A stretch of DNA of 64,000 nucleotides from CAZRWD01 sp964603785 (lineage in GTDB: Bacteria > Fermentibacterota > Fermentibacteria > Fermentibacterales > Fermentibacteraceae): NCBI GenBank assembly GCA_964603785.1, contig CAZRWD010000006.1, positions 80,535 through 144,534 on the forward strand. Reading direction: 5' to 3'. The notes beneath the pieces were generated by a model. The model searched no databases and was not told the DNA's origin. It saw only the letters and a list, made by a program, of their open reading frames with translations. Positions within the stretch are counted from its first letter, which is position 1, and each line of letters begins with the position of its first letter. Below, piece by piece: positions 50,785 through 59,711 of the stretch. The position numbers and the translations under genes are program-made.

Positions 50785-53609
50785 GGCATGCGCCCGCGAT
50801 CCTCTCGCTGGCCCTGGCGCAGGCAGGCCTTGCGGCCGTCCCCGTGGCGCCCGGGACCGGGGTGCCCTGGCTGAACGAGCGCCCGTCCACGGGCACGGCC
50901 ATATGGGACGGAGGCGCGGGCACCGCCCTGAACCCCCGCGGTGAGATCCACCTCTGCGTGCTGAGGGTCGACTTCGTCGAGGACTTCACGCCCACCACCA
51001 CCGGAGACGGACGGTTCGACATGTCCGCACAGCCCCCGCACGGGACCGCATACACCGCCGGGCTGATGGACGACCTCTCCTCGTACCTGACCGACGTCTC
51101 GGGAGGCCTGCAGGATCTGACCTTCGACGTGCATCCGTCCGCCGGAGCCTTCCGGATGCCTCATCAGATGGCCTGGTACGGGGCCGACTCGGCATGGGTG
51201 ACCGGCGTCTGCCTCCTCCTGCGGGATGCCGTCCAGACGGCCGACGGACAGGTCGACTTCTCAGCGTACGACGCCGTGCTCGTCATGCACGCCGGGGCCG
51301 GCCAGGAGTCGGACATCCTCGGGGACAGCCCCGACGACATCTCCTCGGTGTTCCTCACCCTGGCCGACCTGGCCTACTACCTCCCCGAAGGCGGCGGCGG
51401 GTACCCCGGGATAGCCACGGACGACGGGGTCTTCGTCCAGGAGGGCATCATCGTCCCCGAGACCGAGACCCAGGACGGCTTCGGCCTGGGCGTCATCGGG
51501 ACCATCGTCCACGAGTTCATGCACCAGCTCGGCCTGCCCGACCTCTACGACACGGTCGGGGGGGGCGTGGGCGTGGGCGGCTGGGACATAATGGGCTACG
51601 GGCAGTGGATGATGAGCGGATTCTGGCCGCCGGCCCCGGGAGCCTGGAGCAGGGCCGACCTCGGCTGGGCCGAGGTCATCTGGGCGTGGGATGACTCGAC
51701 GTTCGTGCTCGAGCCCGGCGGCCCGGTCCTGCGGGTCCCGGTGACAGGCACCGAGTACTTCCTGGTCGAGAACCGTCTTCGCGATCCCGACGGAGACGGT
51801 CTCTGCGGCTCCCACGAGCGTGACTTCTCGCTCCAGGGCTCCGGGATACTCGTCTGGCACGTCGACCAGGGCGTCATCACGGCCAACAGGCCGGGCAACA
51901 CGGTCAACGCCGACCCGGCCCACAAGGGGGTCGACCTCGAGGAGGCGGACGGGCTGCAGGACTTCGACTACTCCCTCCCCGACATCTACGGGATTTACGG
52001 CAGCGAGTTCGACCCGTTCTTCCAGGGAGGCTACTCCCACCTCTTCGGGCCCTCCTCGGTTCCCTCCAGCGCCACCAGCTGGGGCGGGGCGACAGGGGTG
52101 ACCATCGAGGTCCTCGATCCCCCCGGCGCCCAGATCTCGGTCAGCGTCGAGACGGGGCTCCTCGAGGACGGATGGCCGGTGCGGCTCGGTCCCATAACCC
52201 GCGGACCCGTTGTCTGGGAGACCCTCGGCGGGCCGCTGATCCTCTACACCTCGCCGGCCGGGATCATCTGGTCGGTCGGTCCCGACGACCCGGATCCGGC
52301 GGCTCTTGCCTCCGGCGCCTCCTGCATCCAGGCTTCCGCCGTCTTCGAGGGTACGGGCGGGCACCTCCTCTGGGGCGCATCAGGCGGCCTGCTCCACCTG
52401 GCAGGCCCCGACGGGGAGGAGGAGGACGGGTGGCCCCTGCAGCTCACCGGATCCCCCGTGTCCTGCCTGCTGTCGCCGTCCATGGATGCCGCCTGCGCCG
52501 CGACGGACAGGAGGCTCGTCTATCTCGCCGGTCTCGACGGGGGTGTCCTCCCCGGCTGGCCCAGGACGACGCCGGACCAGGTCGCGGGACTCTCGGTCAT
52601 GCCTCTCGGAGAGGGCCTCCTGGCGGTGTCGACGGTTTCGGGGAGGGTCCACGCCTGGGACCGCGGCGGAGTCGCCGTGCCGGGATGGCCGGTCGAGGCC
52701 CCGGGCGGAGAGCCGGTCTCTGCGCCTCTCTGCGTAGACGCCGACCGCGACGGGCGTGTCGAGCTGTTCCTGCTCTGCGGCGGGATGCTCTCGTGCTTCG
52801 AGGAGGACGGCTCGATGCAGCCCGGCTTCCCGGCGGAGACGAGGGGGGAGCCCCAGGGTCATCCCTGGATGTGCGACCTGGACTCCGACGGCCGCATAGA
52901 GGTGGCCGTGCTGACGACCGAGGGCGTCGAGGTGTTCGAGGCCTCCGGCTCCGGTCTTACCGACTGGCCTGCCCTGATCCCGGGCGATCCCGCGGGCCAC
53001 GGGTGGTCCGGCACGCCCCCGGGCTCGGGAGGAGCCGGCTTCACGACCTTCTGCACGGGTGACGGACGGATCTTCGCGGCCGGAGGATCCGCCGGGACCC
53101 TTCCGGGCCTCCCCCTGTCGGTGGGGGACAGGCCCGTCGGCAGGCCCGCGATCATCCCGGCCGGGACGGCCGGGTCATACCGCCTGGCGGCCTGCGACCA
53201 GTCGGGCTGGACAGCCCTCTGGTCGACGACCGTCGACCTGGGTCAGGGCTGGTTCCCGGGGCTGGACTACAGCGGCCAGGGCAGCTGGCCTGCGGAGCTC
53301 CTCCCCCCGCTCTCCCAGGGGGCCGGCCCCCTGGCCGGGGGCAGCTTCTTCGTCTATCCCAACCCGGTCAGGGGCGACGAGGGTACGATCAGGTTCGAGC
53401 CAGGCTCGGACGGGACATACCTGATCCGGGTCTTCAACATCGCCGGCGAGCTCGTGTCGGAGTACTCGGGCGCCTGCCTCGGAGGAGTGTCCTGCGAGGT
53501 CGCCTGGCAGGTCCGCGACCTCTCGCCCGGTCTCTACTTCGTATGCCTGGAGATCAGGGGAGGGGCGGGGAGTACCGAAGCCCTCTTCGAGGCGGGTGTG
53601 GTGCATTGA
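50781..53609 (+). CDS. M6-family metalloprotease with C-terminal sorting-like domain
   Basis: A 942-residue secreted protease. HEFMHQLGLPD at residues 244-254 is the HExxHxxGxxD zinc site of M6 (immune inhibitor A-like) metzincin-type enzymes. After about residue 470 come FG-GAP/PQQ-like blades (CVDADRDGRVELF, CDLDSDGRIEVAV). The last 85 residues match a type A sorting tail: FFVYPNPVRGD, VFNIAGELVSEYSG, LSPGLYFVCLEI. No ATG, GTG or TTG is suitably placed: a CTG at 50781, overlapping the porV stop as CTGA, gives a perfect signal peptide (RHAPAILSLALAQAGLAA), so CTG is the likely start. Confidence 0.87.
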   Translation: MRHAPAILSLALAQAGLAAVPVAPGTGVPWLNERPSTGTAIWDGGAGTALNPRGEIHLCVLRVDFVEDFTPTTTGDGRFDMSAQPPHGTAYTAGLMDDLSSYLTDVSGGLQDLTFDVHPSAGAFRMPHQMAWYGADSAWVTGVCLLLRDAVQTADGQVDFSAYDAVLVMHAGAGQESDILGDSPDDISSVFLTLADLAYYLPEGGGGYPGIATDDGVFVQEGIIVPETETQDGFGLGVIGTIVHEFMHQLGLPDLYDTVGGGVGVGGWDIMGYGQWMMSGFWPPAPGAWSRADLGWAEVIWAWDDSTFVLEPGGPVLRVPVTGTEYFLVENRLRDPDGDGLCGSHERDFSLQGSGILVWHVDQGVITANRPGNTVNADPAHKGVDLEEADGLQDFDYSLPDIYGIYGSEFDPFFQGGYSHLFGPSSVPSSATSWGGATGVTIEVLDPPGAQISVSVETGLLEDGWPVRLGPITRGPVVWETLGGPLILYTSPAGIIWSVGPDDPDPAALASGASCIQASAVFEGTGGHLLWGASGGLLHLAGPDGEEEDGWPLQLTGSPVSCLLSPSMDAACAATDRRLVYLAGLDGGVLPGWPRTTPDQVAGLSVMPLGEGLLAVSTVSGRVHAWDRGGVAVPGWPVEAPGGEPVSAPLCVDADRDGRVELFLLCGGMLSCFEEDGSMQPGFPAETRGEPQGHPWMCDLDSDGRIEVAVLTTEGVEVFEASGSGLTDWPALIPGDPAGHGWSGTPPGSGGAGFTTFCTGDGRIFAAGGSAGTLPGLPLSVGDRPVGRPAIIPAGTAGSYRLAACDQSGWTALWSTTVDLGQGWFPGLDYSGQGSWPAELLPPLSQGAGPLAGGSFFVYPNPVRGDEGTIRFEPGSDGTYLIRVFNIAGELVSEYSGACLGGVSCEVAWQVRDLSPGLYFVCLEIRGGAGSTEALFEAGVVH

Positions 53610-53610
53610 C

Positions 53611-54264
53611 ATGAAGAACTTCGCTCTATCCGGCGCTGTCCTGCTCCTGCTCGCCCGCGCCGCGTACCCGGAGATCGACAGGGGGGCCGTCCTGCGCTCG
53701 GTGGCCCTGCCCGGCTGGGGCCAGCACCATCTCGGGCATGGCGGCAGGGGGGACGTCTTCCTCGGCATCGAGGCCCTTACATGGGCGGGCGTGGGGCTGT
53801 CGGTCCTGGAGGGCTCCTTCTCCAGGGACGACTACGAGAGGCTTGCCATGGAGGAGGCGGGGATAGGGGCATCCGGCCTCGACGGAGACTTCCTCGACGA
53901 CATCGCCGACTTCGGGTCGAGCGCCGAGTTCAACGACTACATCTACAGGCTCGCGAGGTACTACTACCCGGACGATCCCCTGGCCCAGCAGCAGTACTAC
54001 GCGAGCCACGCCCGGGAGGGCGGCGAGAGCTGGGCCTGGTCCTCCGAGGATGCGCGGGAGGACTTCGCCGACGCCCTCCGCGAGAGCAGGGAATGGTACC
54101 GCAGAGCCCTCTACGTAGGGGTGTTCGCCGTGGTCAACCGAGCCGTGAGCGCCATCGACGCCGCCCTCATCGGCAGGGAGGAGCCCGTCCTGTACAGCTC
54201 GGTGGACTTTCCCGAGGGGGCCGACTTCTCCTCCGTCAGGCTGATGGTGGGTACGCGCTTCTGA
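53611..54264 (+). CDS. DUF5683-like envelope protein
   Basis: A 217-residue protein starting MKNFALSGAVLLLLARAAYP, a signal peptide or anchor. AVLRSVALPGWGQHHLGHGGRGDVFLG, written here in parts as SVALPGWGQ and GRGDVFLGIEA, is the conserved opening of DUF5683-type proteins, small membrane proteins common in FCB genomes. Two hydrophobic segments and a Tyr/Asp-rich middle follow; it ends in Phe. The function is unknown. An ATG five codons further downstream than a GTG at 53596 was chosen because it begins the signal sequence. Confidence 0.72.
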   Translation: MKNFALSGAVLLLLARAAYPEIDRGAVLRSVALPGWGQHHLGHGGRGDVFLGIEALTWAGVGLSVLEGSFSRDDYERLAMEEAGIGASGLDGDFLDDIADFGSSAEFNDYIYRLARYYYPDDPLAQQQYYASHAREGGESWAWSSEDAREDFADALRESREWYRRALYVGVFAVVNRAVSAIDAALIGREEPVLYSSVDFPEGADFSSVRLMVGTRF

Positions 54265-55925
54265 TGGTCGCACTCCTTCTCGCCGCCATCGCCGCTCCCA
54301 CCGCATGGTGGGTCGACGGCACCTTCGCGGATCCCGCCGTGATGCAGATCGATCGCAGGCACGACCCCGCCTTCGCCCCCTCGGGCGCGCTGTCCGGCGG
54401 CCGCGGCCCCGAGGTCGGGGACACCGTCCTGTTCTGGGCCCAGGACTACACATCGGATCCCTTCTTCACCTTCTACCTGACCCCCGCGACCTGCAGGTTC
54501 GCGGGGGAGGAGTCGTACATCTTCGTGGAGGACGCGGTCTGGGGGGTCCATTACGACGAGGGCGACGTGGCCGTCTTCGCCGCCGCCCTGGAGGACAGCA
54601 CGCCCTCGGGCCCGGCGGGCATAGTCGAGAGGGACACCGGGGTGTTCGGGCCGGTGCCGGACGAGCTGGACGGCGATCCAAGGGTGTACTTCCTAGTCCT
54701 CGACATCCGCGACGGTTTCGACCCGCTGCAGGGGGGCGCCTACATCGCAGGGTTCTTCAGCCCCTACAACCAGTTCACCGAGGAGGAGGCCTTCCTCTAC
54801 TACGGAGGGCACTCCAACGAGGTCGAGATGCTGTACATCGACTGCTTCCCGGGGAACTCGGACGACGCCTCCTACACGGCCTCGCACGAGCTCGTGCACC
54901 TCATCCAGTGGGGCGTGAGGCCCTTCAGCGGAGAGGAGCTCTGGGTGATCGAGAACCAGGCCCAGTCGGGGACCTTCGTCTGCGGCTACCCCGCCTCCCA
55001 GGTCGAGACCTTCCTCGAGGTCGGGGGTGTGAGCCCGGTCGGCTGGACCGAGTTCGAGGACATAGTCGAGTACGTCGCCGGATACGGCTCGGGCTTCCTC
55101 TTCTTCTCGTACCTGTGCGAGAACTACGGCGGGGACGACTTCCTGTACAACTCCCTCCGGGTGCAGACCAGGGGCCTGCCCGGCGTCGAGGAGGCAGTCG
55201 AGCAGGCGACCGGCTCGTCCGTCGACATGCAGGCTGTTCTGGAGGACTGGATGCTGGCATGCTGGATCGACGACAAGTCGGTGGGCGACGGAAGGTGGGG
55301 CTGGGAGGCATTCCGCATCTCCGACTACGACACCATCTCACCGGGCTCGAGGCCGGGGCTCGACTGGCAGGGCGTGGTCTCCTCCTCCCCCTGGGAGGAT
55401 CCCGCTCACCCGCTCCCGGCCTTCACCATCGACGGCTACGACCTCCAGGGCGCCGCGATGGAGGGCAGCTTCAGGGCCTCGGCCTCGGGGCTCGGCCGGC
55501 TCTCCGCCTGGTTCAGACCCTCCCCGTCCGGGCCGCCGGTGAGGCTCCCCTCGGGGGAGGGCAGGGACGTCGCACTGCCCCTGCCCGCCGACGGCGAAGT
55601 GCTTCTCGCCTGCTTCTCCTTCTTCGGGCTGGACCTGTCGGCCTCGGCCGGAGACCTCCAGCTCTCGGGGGCCGATCTGGCGGTGTTCCCGCAGCCCTGC
55701 CTGGGCACGCTCTACTTCGGCTTCCTCTCGGACGGCGGAGAGGTCGAGCTGCACGTCTTCGAGGAGACAGGCCGGCTGGTCGATTCGGTCGAGTTCGGCC
55801 CCGTCGCCCCCGGCGAGACCGTGGCCGCCTATCCCGGCGCGGCCGGGCTGGCATCGGGCGTGTACCTGTACCGGTTCGTCCAGGGCGGCGCCGTCCGGAC
55901 CGGCAGGTTCGCCGTTGTCCGCTGA
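54264..55925 (+). CDS. Secreted zinc metallopeptidase (HELVH) with C-terminal sorting-like domain
   Basis: A 553-residue protein with a signal peptide (MVALLLAAIAAPTAWWVDG). HELVH at residues 208-212, followed about 20 residues later by ELWVIENQAQ, gives HExxH plus a downstream Glu, as in gluzincin-type or M30-like peptidases; the exact family is unclear. Upstream is YFLVLDIRDGF. The last 80 residues (AVFPQPCLG, VFEETGRLVDSV, ASGVYLYRF) form a sorting-tail-like beta domain similar to those of the M6 and C25 neighbours. The ATG overlaps the preceding stop by one base. Confidence 0.82.
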   Translation: MVALLLAAIAAPTAWWVDGTFADPAVMQIDRRHDPAFAPSGALSGGRGPEVGDTVLFWAQDYTSDPFFTFYLTPATCRFAGEESYIFVEDAVWGVHYDEGDVAVFAAALEDSTPSGPAGIVERDTGVFGPVPDELDGDPRVYFLVLDIRDGFDPLQGGAYIAGFFSPYNQFTEEEAFLYYGGHSNEVEMLYIDCFPGNSDDASYTASHELVHLIQWGVRPFSGEELWVIENQAQSGTFVCGYPASQVETFLEVGGVSPVGWTEFEDIVEYVAGYGSGFLFFSYLCENYGGDDFLYNSLRVQTRGLPGVEEAVEQATGSSVDMQAVLEDWMLACWIDDKSVGDGRWGWEAFRISDYDTISPGSRPGLDWQGVVSSSPWEDPAHPLPAFTIDGYDLQGAAMEGSFRASASGLGRLSAWFRPSPSGPPVRLPSGEGRDVALPLPADGEVLLACFSFFGLDLSASAGDLQLSGADLAVFPQPCLGTLYFGFLSDGGEVELHVFEETGRLVDSVEFGPVAPGETVAAYPGAAGLASGVYLYRFVQGGAVRTGRFAVVR

Positions 55926-56616
55926 TCCTTCCCTCCCGGTCCTCGCCCTCGCCCTCTCCTCCCTGACGGTGCCCGGAAGCGTCGTCGACATGGCTCTGGG
56001 CCCCTCGGGCACCATCTACATGCTGTCCGGGTCCGATCCCGAGATCACGGTCACGGATGCCTCCGGCAACAGGCTGCAGACATGGGACCTCGACGCGCCC
56101 CCCCTCCCTGTGTCGATCTGCGTGGCGGAGGACGGCTCCTTCACCGTCTGCCACCTCCTCTCGGAGGAGGCGTTCAGGTACGACTCCCGGGCCGAGCTGC
56201 TCGAGATCATCCGGACCCCCTCCGGCACCTGTGCCGTGGCGGTGGGGGGGGCCGACACCTGGTGCTACTCCCTCGACGAGGGGAGGATCTACTCCCTCTG
56301 GCCGGTCCCCGCGCCTCTCGAGCGGGTCCCGGCATCACAGCCCGCAGACCTCTCGGTGTCGGGCTCGAGAGCCGTGCTCTCGTCGCCGTCGGGCACCCTC
56401 CTCGCCGGCACCGGCTCCTGGTCGGCCCTCCCCTTCTCCATCGCATGCCTCTCCGGCGGGACGGTGACCGGGGTCCTGGGGGACACCCTCGTGAGATGGC
56501 CCTCGCGGGAGGTCCTGGCCGCCGGTCTCGGCTCCCCCGACAGGATCGAGGGTGCTCCGGACGGGCGCATTCTGCTGTGGCACAGCGGGGGAGGTGAGGC
56601 GATCCTCCTCGAGTGA
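55915..56616 (+). CDS. Hypothetical secreted beta-propeller-like protein
   Basis: A 233-residue protein starting at TTG at 55915, overlapping the preceding gene by 11 bases; residues 1-25 (DPSLPVLALALSSLTVPG) look like a signal peptide. The rest is made of repeated short beta-strands (DMALGPSGTIYMLSG, ICVAEDGSFTVCH) like NHL or WD-type propeller blades. It is coupled by GTGA to the 1032-residue gene. Similar small propellers accompany outer-membrane assembly proteins, but no specific role can be given. Confidence 0.7.
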   Translation: MSADPSLPVLALALSSLTVPGSVVDMALGPSGTIYMLSGSDPEITVTDASGNRLQTWDLDAPPLPVSICVAEDGSFTVCHLLSEEAFRYDSRAELLEIIRTPSGTCAVAVGGADTWCYSLDEGRIYSLWPVPAPLERVPASQPADLSVSGSRAVLSSPSGTLLAGTGSWSALPFSIACLSGGTVTGVLGDTLVRWPSREVLAAGLGSPDRIEGAPDGRILLWHSGGGEAILLE

Positions 56617-59600
56617 TCTGCCTTGCTCTCTGCGCCTCTCTGCTCGCCGAGGCCCGGGTCAGCGACGGGACCGGGTTCTTCGCACTCCCCGAGAGCGTGT
56701 GGGTCGAACCCGGAACGTGCTGGGCCCTCCACGACGGCGACACCCTCCGGGCCGAGCCTGCCGCGAGGGGCAGCAGGACCGGGCTCCAGGTCACCCCCGC
56801 CCCTCCCCCCGGTGACTCGGTGACCCTCTTCTTCACGAGATCGCCGCTTTCGACAGCCTCCGTGGCCCGGCTGGACCTCCGGCCCCTGGAGAGGACGGGT
56901 CCCGGGCCTTCCGGGTCCCAGGCGGCGTCCGCCCCCTTCCAGCCCGGGCTGGTAATCTCCGGCGTGAAACGGCTGGGTTTCTCCGTAGGCCGCGGGGGCG
57001 GACTCGACCAGAGCACCAGGATAGCGGTCTCCGGCACGCTCGCTCCGGGCATCGAGGTCGAGGGATCGCTGACCGACGAGGACATCCCCCTGGGCTCGTC
57101 CTACTCCGGGACGGTGTCCGAGCTCGACAGGATCACCCTCGCGATCGACGGCGCGGGCTGGTCGGCCGACCTCGGCGACATGGAGTGGAAGAGAGGCGCC
57201 ACCGGCCCACTGGCATGGCGCAGGGAGGTGAGCGGTATCCTGGGGGGCGTGGCCGACTCCGCCGGCACCGGGGCTTCGGGGGGGCTCGCCGTTTCGGGGG
57301 AGGCCCACCGGAGGGCGGTCTTCCTGACCGACGAGGGAGTGCAGGGACCCTACCCGTTCTCCGGAGGAGCCGAGGTCGTCCCCGGCAGCGAGAGGGTCTG
57401 GCTCGACGGCGAGTCGCTCGAGAGGGGCTCCTCGGCCGACTACACGATCGACAACGTGACCGGCACCGTTACGTTCACCTCCAGGAGGCTGGTCCGCAGG
57501 GAGCAGCGCGTGGAGGTCACCTACTACTCGCGTGGCGACGGCTACGTGAAGGACCTCTACACGGCATCCGCCGGATGGGGGTCCGGCGGCTTCCGGATCG
57601 GGGCGGCCGGGCTGTTCGACGCGGACGATCGCGAAAGCCCCCTGGGCGGAGGCATCCCGGCCGGGGCGGCCGAGCTCCTGGGGACGATCGGGGAGGATCC
57701 CGACAGCGCATGGATCGACGGTGCCACATGGGTCGGCGAGGGCCAGGGATCCTACGACCTCGACAGCCTCGGGCACTTCGTCTACGAAGGGCCCGGCGGC
57801 GGCGGGTGGAGCGTGGTCTTCTCCCGCCCGCCCTCCTCCCCGGGTGATTACGTCTACGACTCCTCCACCGGGGGGTTCGCCTGGGCCGGGGAGAGCCTCG
57901 GGACCCATCTCCCGCGGCAGTACCTGGACATACCCTCCTCCCTCCGCCTGGGCGGGGTGTTCATGGACGCCGAGTCCGGGAGCCTGTCCATGGACCTCGA
58001 GGTGGCCGTCTCCGGGAGGACGGGCAACACCTTCAACCCGGACGAGACGACCAGGCAGGGGTCGGCCGTGAGGAGCGGCCTGCGCCTGGACCTGGGGGAG
58101 GGGGACGGCCTCCGGCTCGGGGTGCTGGCGGCGAGCGGTGGCTTCGAGCCCGCGGGGGTCTGGATGAGCGACAGCATGCTCGCGCTGTGGCGGCTTCCCG
58201 TCTCCTACGACGGCAGGGACGGGATGGTGGAGCTCGACGGAACGGCCGGACCGCTGCGGGCTTCGGGCGGCCTGCTCCTTCTCGGGCAGGGCGGGAGGAT
58301 GGCCAGGGGCCGTGCGGGCTTCTCCCCCGAGGCATGGGGAGTCGCGTTCGCCGCAGCGGCAGGCCTGGTCTCGAGGAGCGATTCGCCCGATCTCGGCGAC
58401 GGCTCGAGATGGGACGGGGGGCTGGAGGGGACTGCTGTCGCGGGGACGGTCCGCCCGCTCGCAGGATTCTCCCTGTCCCGAGAGGCATGGGCGGACAGCC
58501 TGGATGGCCCCGAAGCCGCGTTCTGGTCGGGTGCGGGCATCTTCACCGGGGCATGGGCTTCCTCCCTGCGGCTGGAGCTCGAGAGGGACTGGAGGGCCTC
58601 GCAGACCCCGCTCCCGTCCCGGGTCATGCGGGGAAGGGCGGAGACTTCCGGTTCCGGCGCGGGGTGGAGGCTGGAGGCTTCGGCCGAACACTCCAGGAGC
58701 GAATGGGAGGGGGGGGGGTCATCCGACGCGGACGCGATAGGGGCGGACCTCACCCTCACTGGAGGCTCGTCCTGGCTGCATGCCTCTTACGACGGCTCCG
58801 GGCTCCTGTCCAGCGCCCTGGAAGTCAGGTACGTCTTCGTGGGGGAGGGGGAGGGGTCCTGGAGCTACGATCCGGAGACCGGGTTCTACTTTCCCGATCC
58901 TGACGGGGACTATGACGTCTACTACGTGCCGGGGACCGGCGGGGTGCTCGCGGCGGAGGCCTCCCTGGAGACCGAGTTCATGTACGGACCGGCAACCGGT
59001 CCCGCCCTGGAGGGGTCGGTCGATCTGACCTCGAGGGATGCCGGAACCAGGCTCGAGACCTTCCTGCTGCTCGGTGCAGCCGGCAGCGGCTCCGGGGGTT
59101 ACCGGATCGACCTGTCGCCCCTCTGGCGGGGGTCGGGCACCCTGCGCCTGGCGAGGCTGCGCGGTGTGGCGGCGAGGGAGCGCACGGACTACAGCGGGGC
59201 CGGCGCCCGTACGGAGACCGAGAGGAGGCTGGAGCTGAGCACCAGGACCGTGCCGCTGACGGGAATCAACCTCTCGACCGTGGCGGCGGTCTGGAGGATC
59301 GAGGAGGATCTGTACTCCCCCAGGAGGAGGGACGGCCTGGAGGCCTCGATCGACCCCTCGGCGGAGCTGGGCATGGGGTTCGAGCCCGGGCTCATGCTCG
59401 GGGCCGACTACAGGACCGAGGAGTATTCCTCGCTCTCGGAGGTGATGTACGAGATCAGGCCCCACTTCACGTGGAACTGGTCCGGGTGGACTTCGTCGGG
59501 CTCGTTCCTCGCGGGCCTGATCCCGGGCGAGGGTGATCTCCCGTCATGGTTCTTCGACGGGTCGGACAGGGGGGCGTCCTACACCCTGCAGGCCCGGGCC

Positions 59601-59711
59601 GGCAGATATGTCGGCTCCCAGCTCCAGCTGACCCTCACGGCCTATGCGCGGAGGCCTTCCGGATCGGTCTGGGTGCGCACCATCGGGCTGGACGGGGCGG
59701 TGAGCTTCTGA
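56613..59711 (+). CDS. Large outer-membrane protein, SprA-reminiscent
   Basis: A 1032-residue protein starting at a GTG overlapping the previous stop, with signal peptide MICLALCASLLAEA. Residues 100-330 contain a beta-rich module with GSERVWLDGESLERG, DYTIDNVTGTVTFTSRRL and RVEVTYYSRGDGYVKDL, a pattern I associate with the repeated modules of SprA and related giant FCB outer-membrane proteins. The remaining 700 residues are amphipathic strands ending in GAVSF, with terminal Phe. It is less than half the length of Bacteroidota SprA. A type IX-like translocon role is inference from this module and the locus. Confidence 0.75.
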   Translation: MICLALCASLLAEARVSDGTGFFALPESVWVEPGTCWALHDGDTLRAEPAARGSRTGLQVTPAPPPGDSVTLFFTRSPLSTASVARLDLRPLERTGPGPSGSQAASAPFQPGLVISGVKRLGFSVGRGGGLDQSTRIAVSGTLAPGIEVEGSLTDEDIPLGSSYSGTVSELDRITLAIDGAGWSADLGDMEWKRGATGPLAWRREVSGILGGVADSAGTGASGGLAVSGEAHRRAVFLTDEGVQGPYPFSGGAEVVPGSERVWLDGESLERGSSADYTIDNVTGTVTFTSRRLVRREQRVEVTYYSRGDGYVKDLYTASAGWGSGGFRIGAAGLFDADDRESPLGGGIPAGAAELLGTIGEDPDSAWIDGATWVGEGQGSYDLDSLGHFVYEGPGGGGWSVVFSRPPSSPGDYVYDSSTGGFAWAGESLGTHLPRQYLDIPSSLRLGGVFMDAESGSLSMDLEVAVSGRTGNTFNPDETTRQGSAVRSGLRLDLGEGDGLRLGVLAASGGFEPAGVWMSDSMLALWRLPVSYDGRDGMVELDGTAGPLRASGGLLLLGQGGRMARGRAGFSPEAWGVAFAAAAGLVSRSDSPDLGDGSRWDGGLEGTAVAGTVRPLAGFSLSREAWADSLDGPEAAFWSGAGIFTGAWASSLRLELERDWRASQTPLPSRVMRGRAETSGSGAGWRLEASAEHSRSEWEGGGSSDADAIGADLTLTGGSSWLHASYDGSGLLSSALEVRYVFVGEGEGSWSYDPETGFYFPDPDGDYDVYYVPGTGGVLAAEASLETEFMYGPATGPALEGSVDLTSRDAGTRLETFLLLGAAGSGSGGYRIDLSPLWRGSGTLRLARLRGVAARERTDYSGAGARTETERRLELSTRTVPLTGINLSTVAAVWRIEEDLYSPRRRDGLEASIDPSAELGMGFEPGLMLGADYRTEEYSSLSEVMYEIRPHFTWNWSGWTSSGSFLAGLIPGEGDLPSWFFDGSDRGASYTLQARAGRYVGSQLQLTLTAYARRPSGSVWVRTIGLDGAVSF

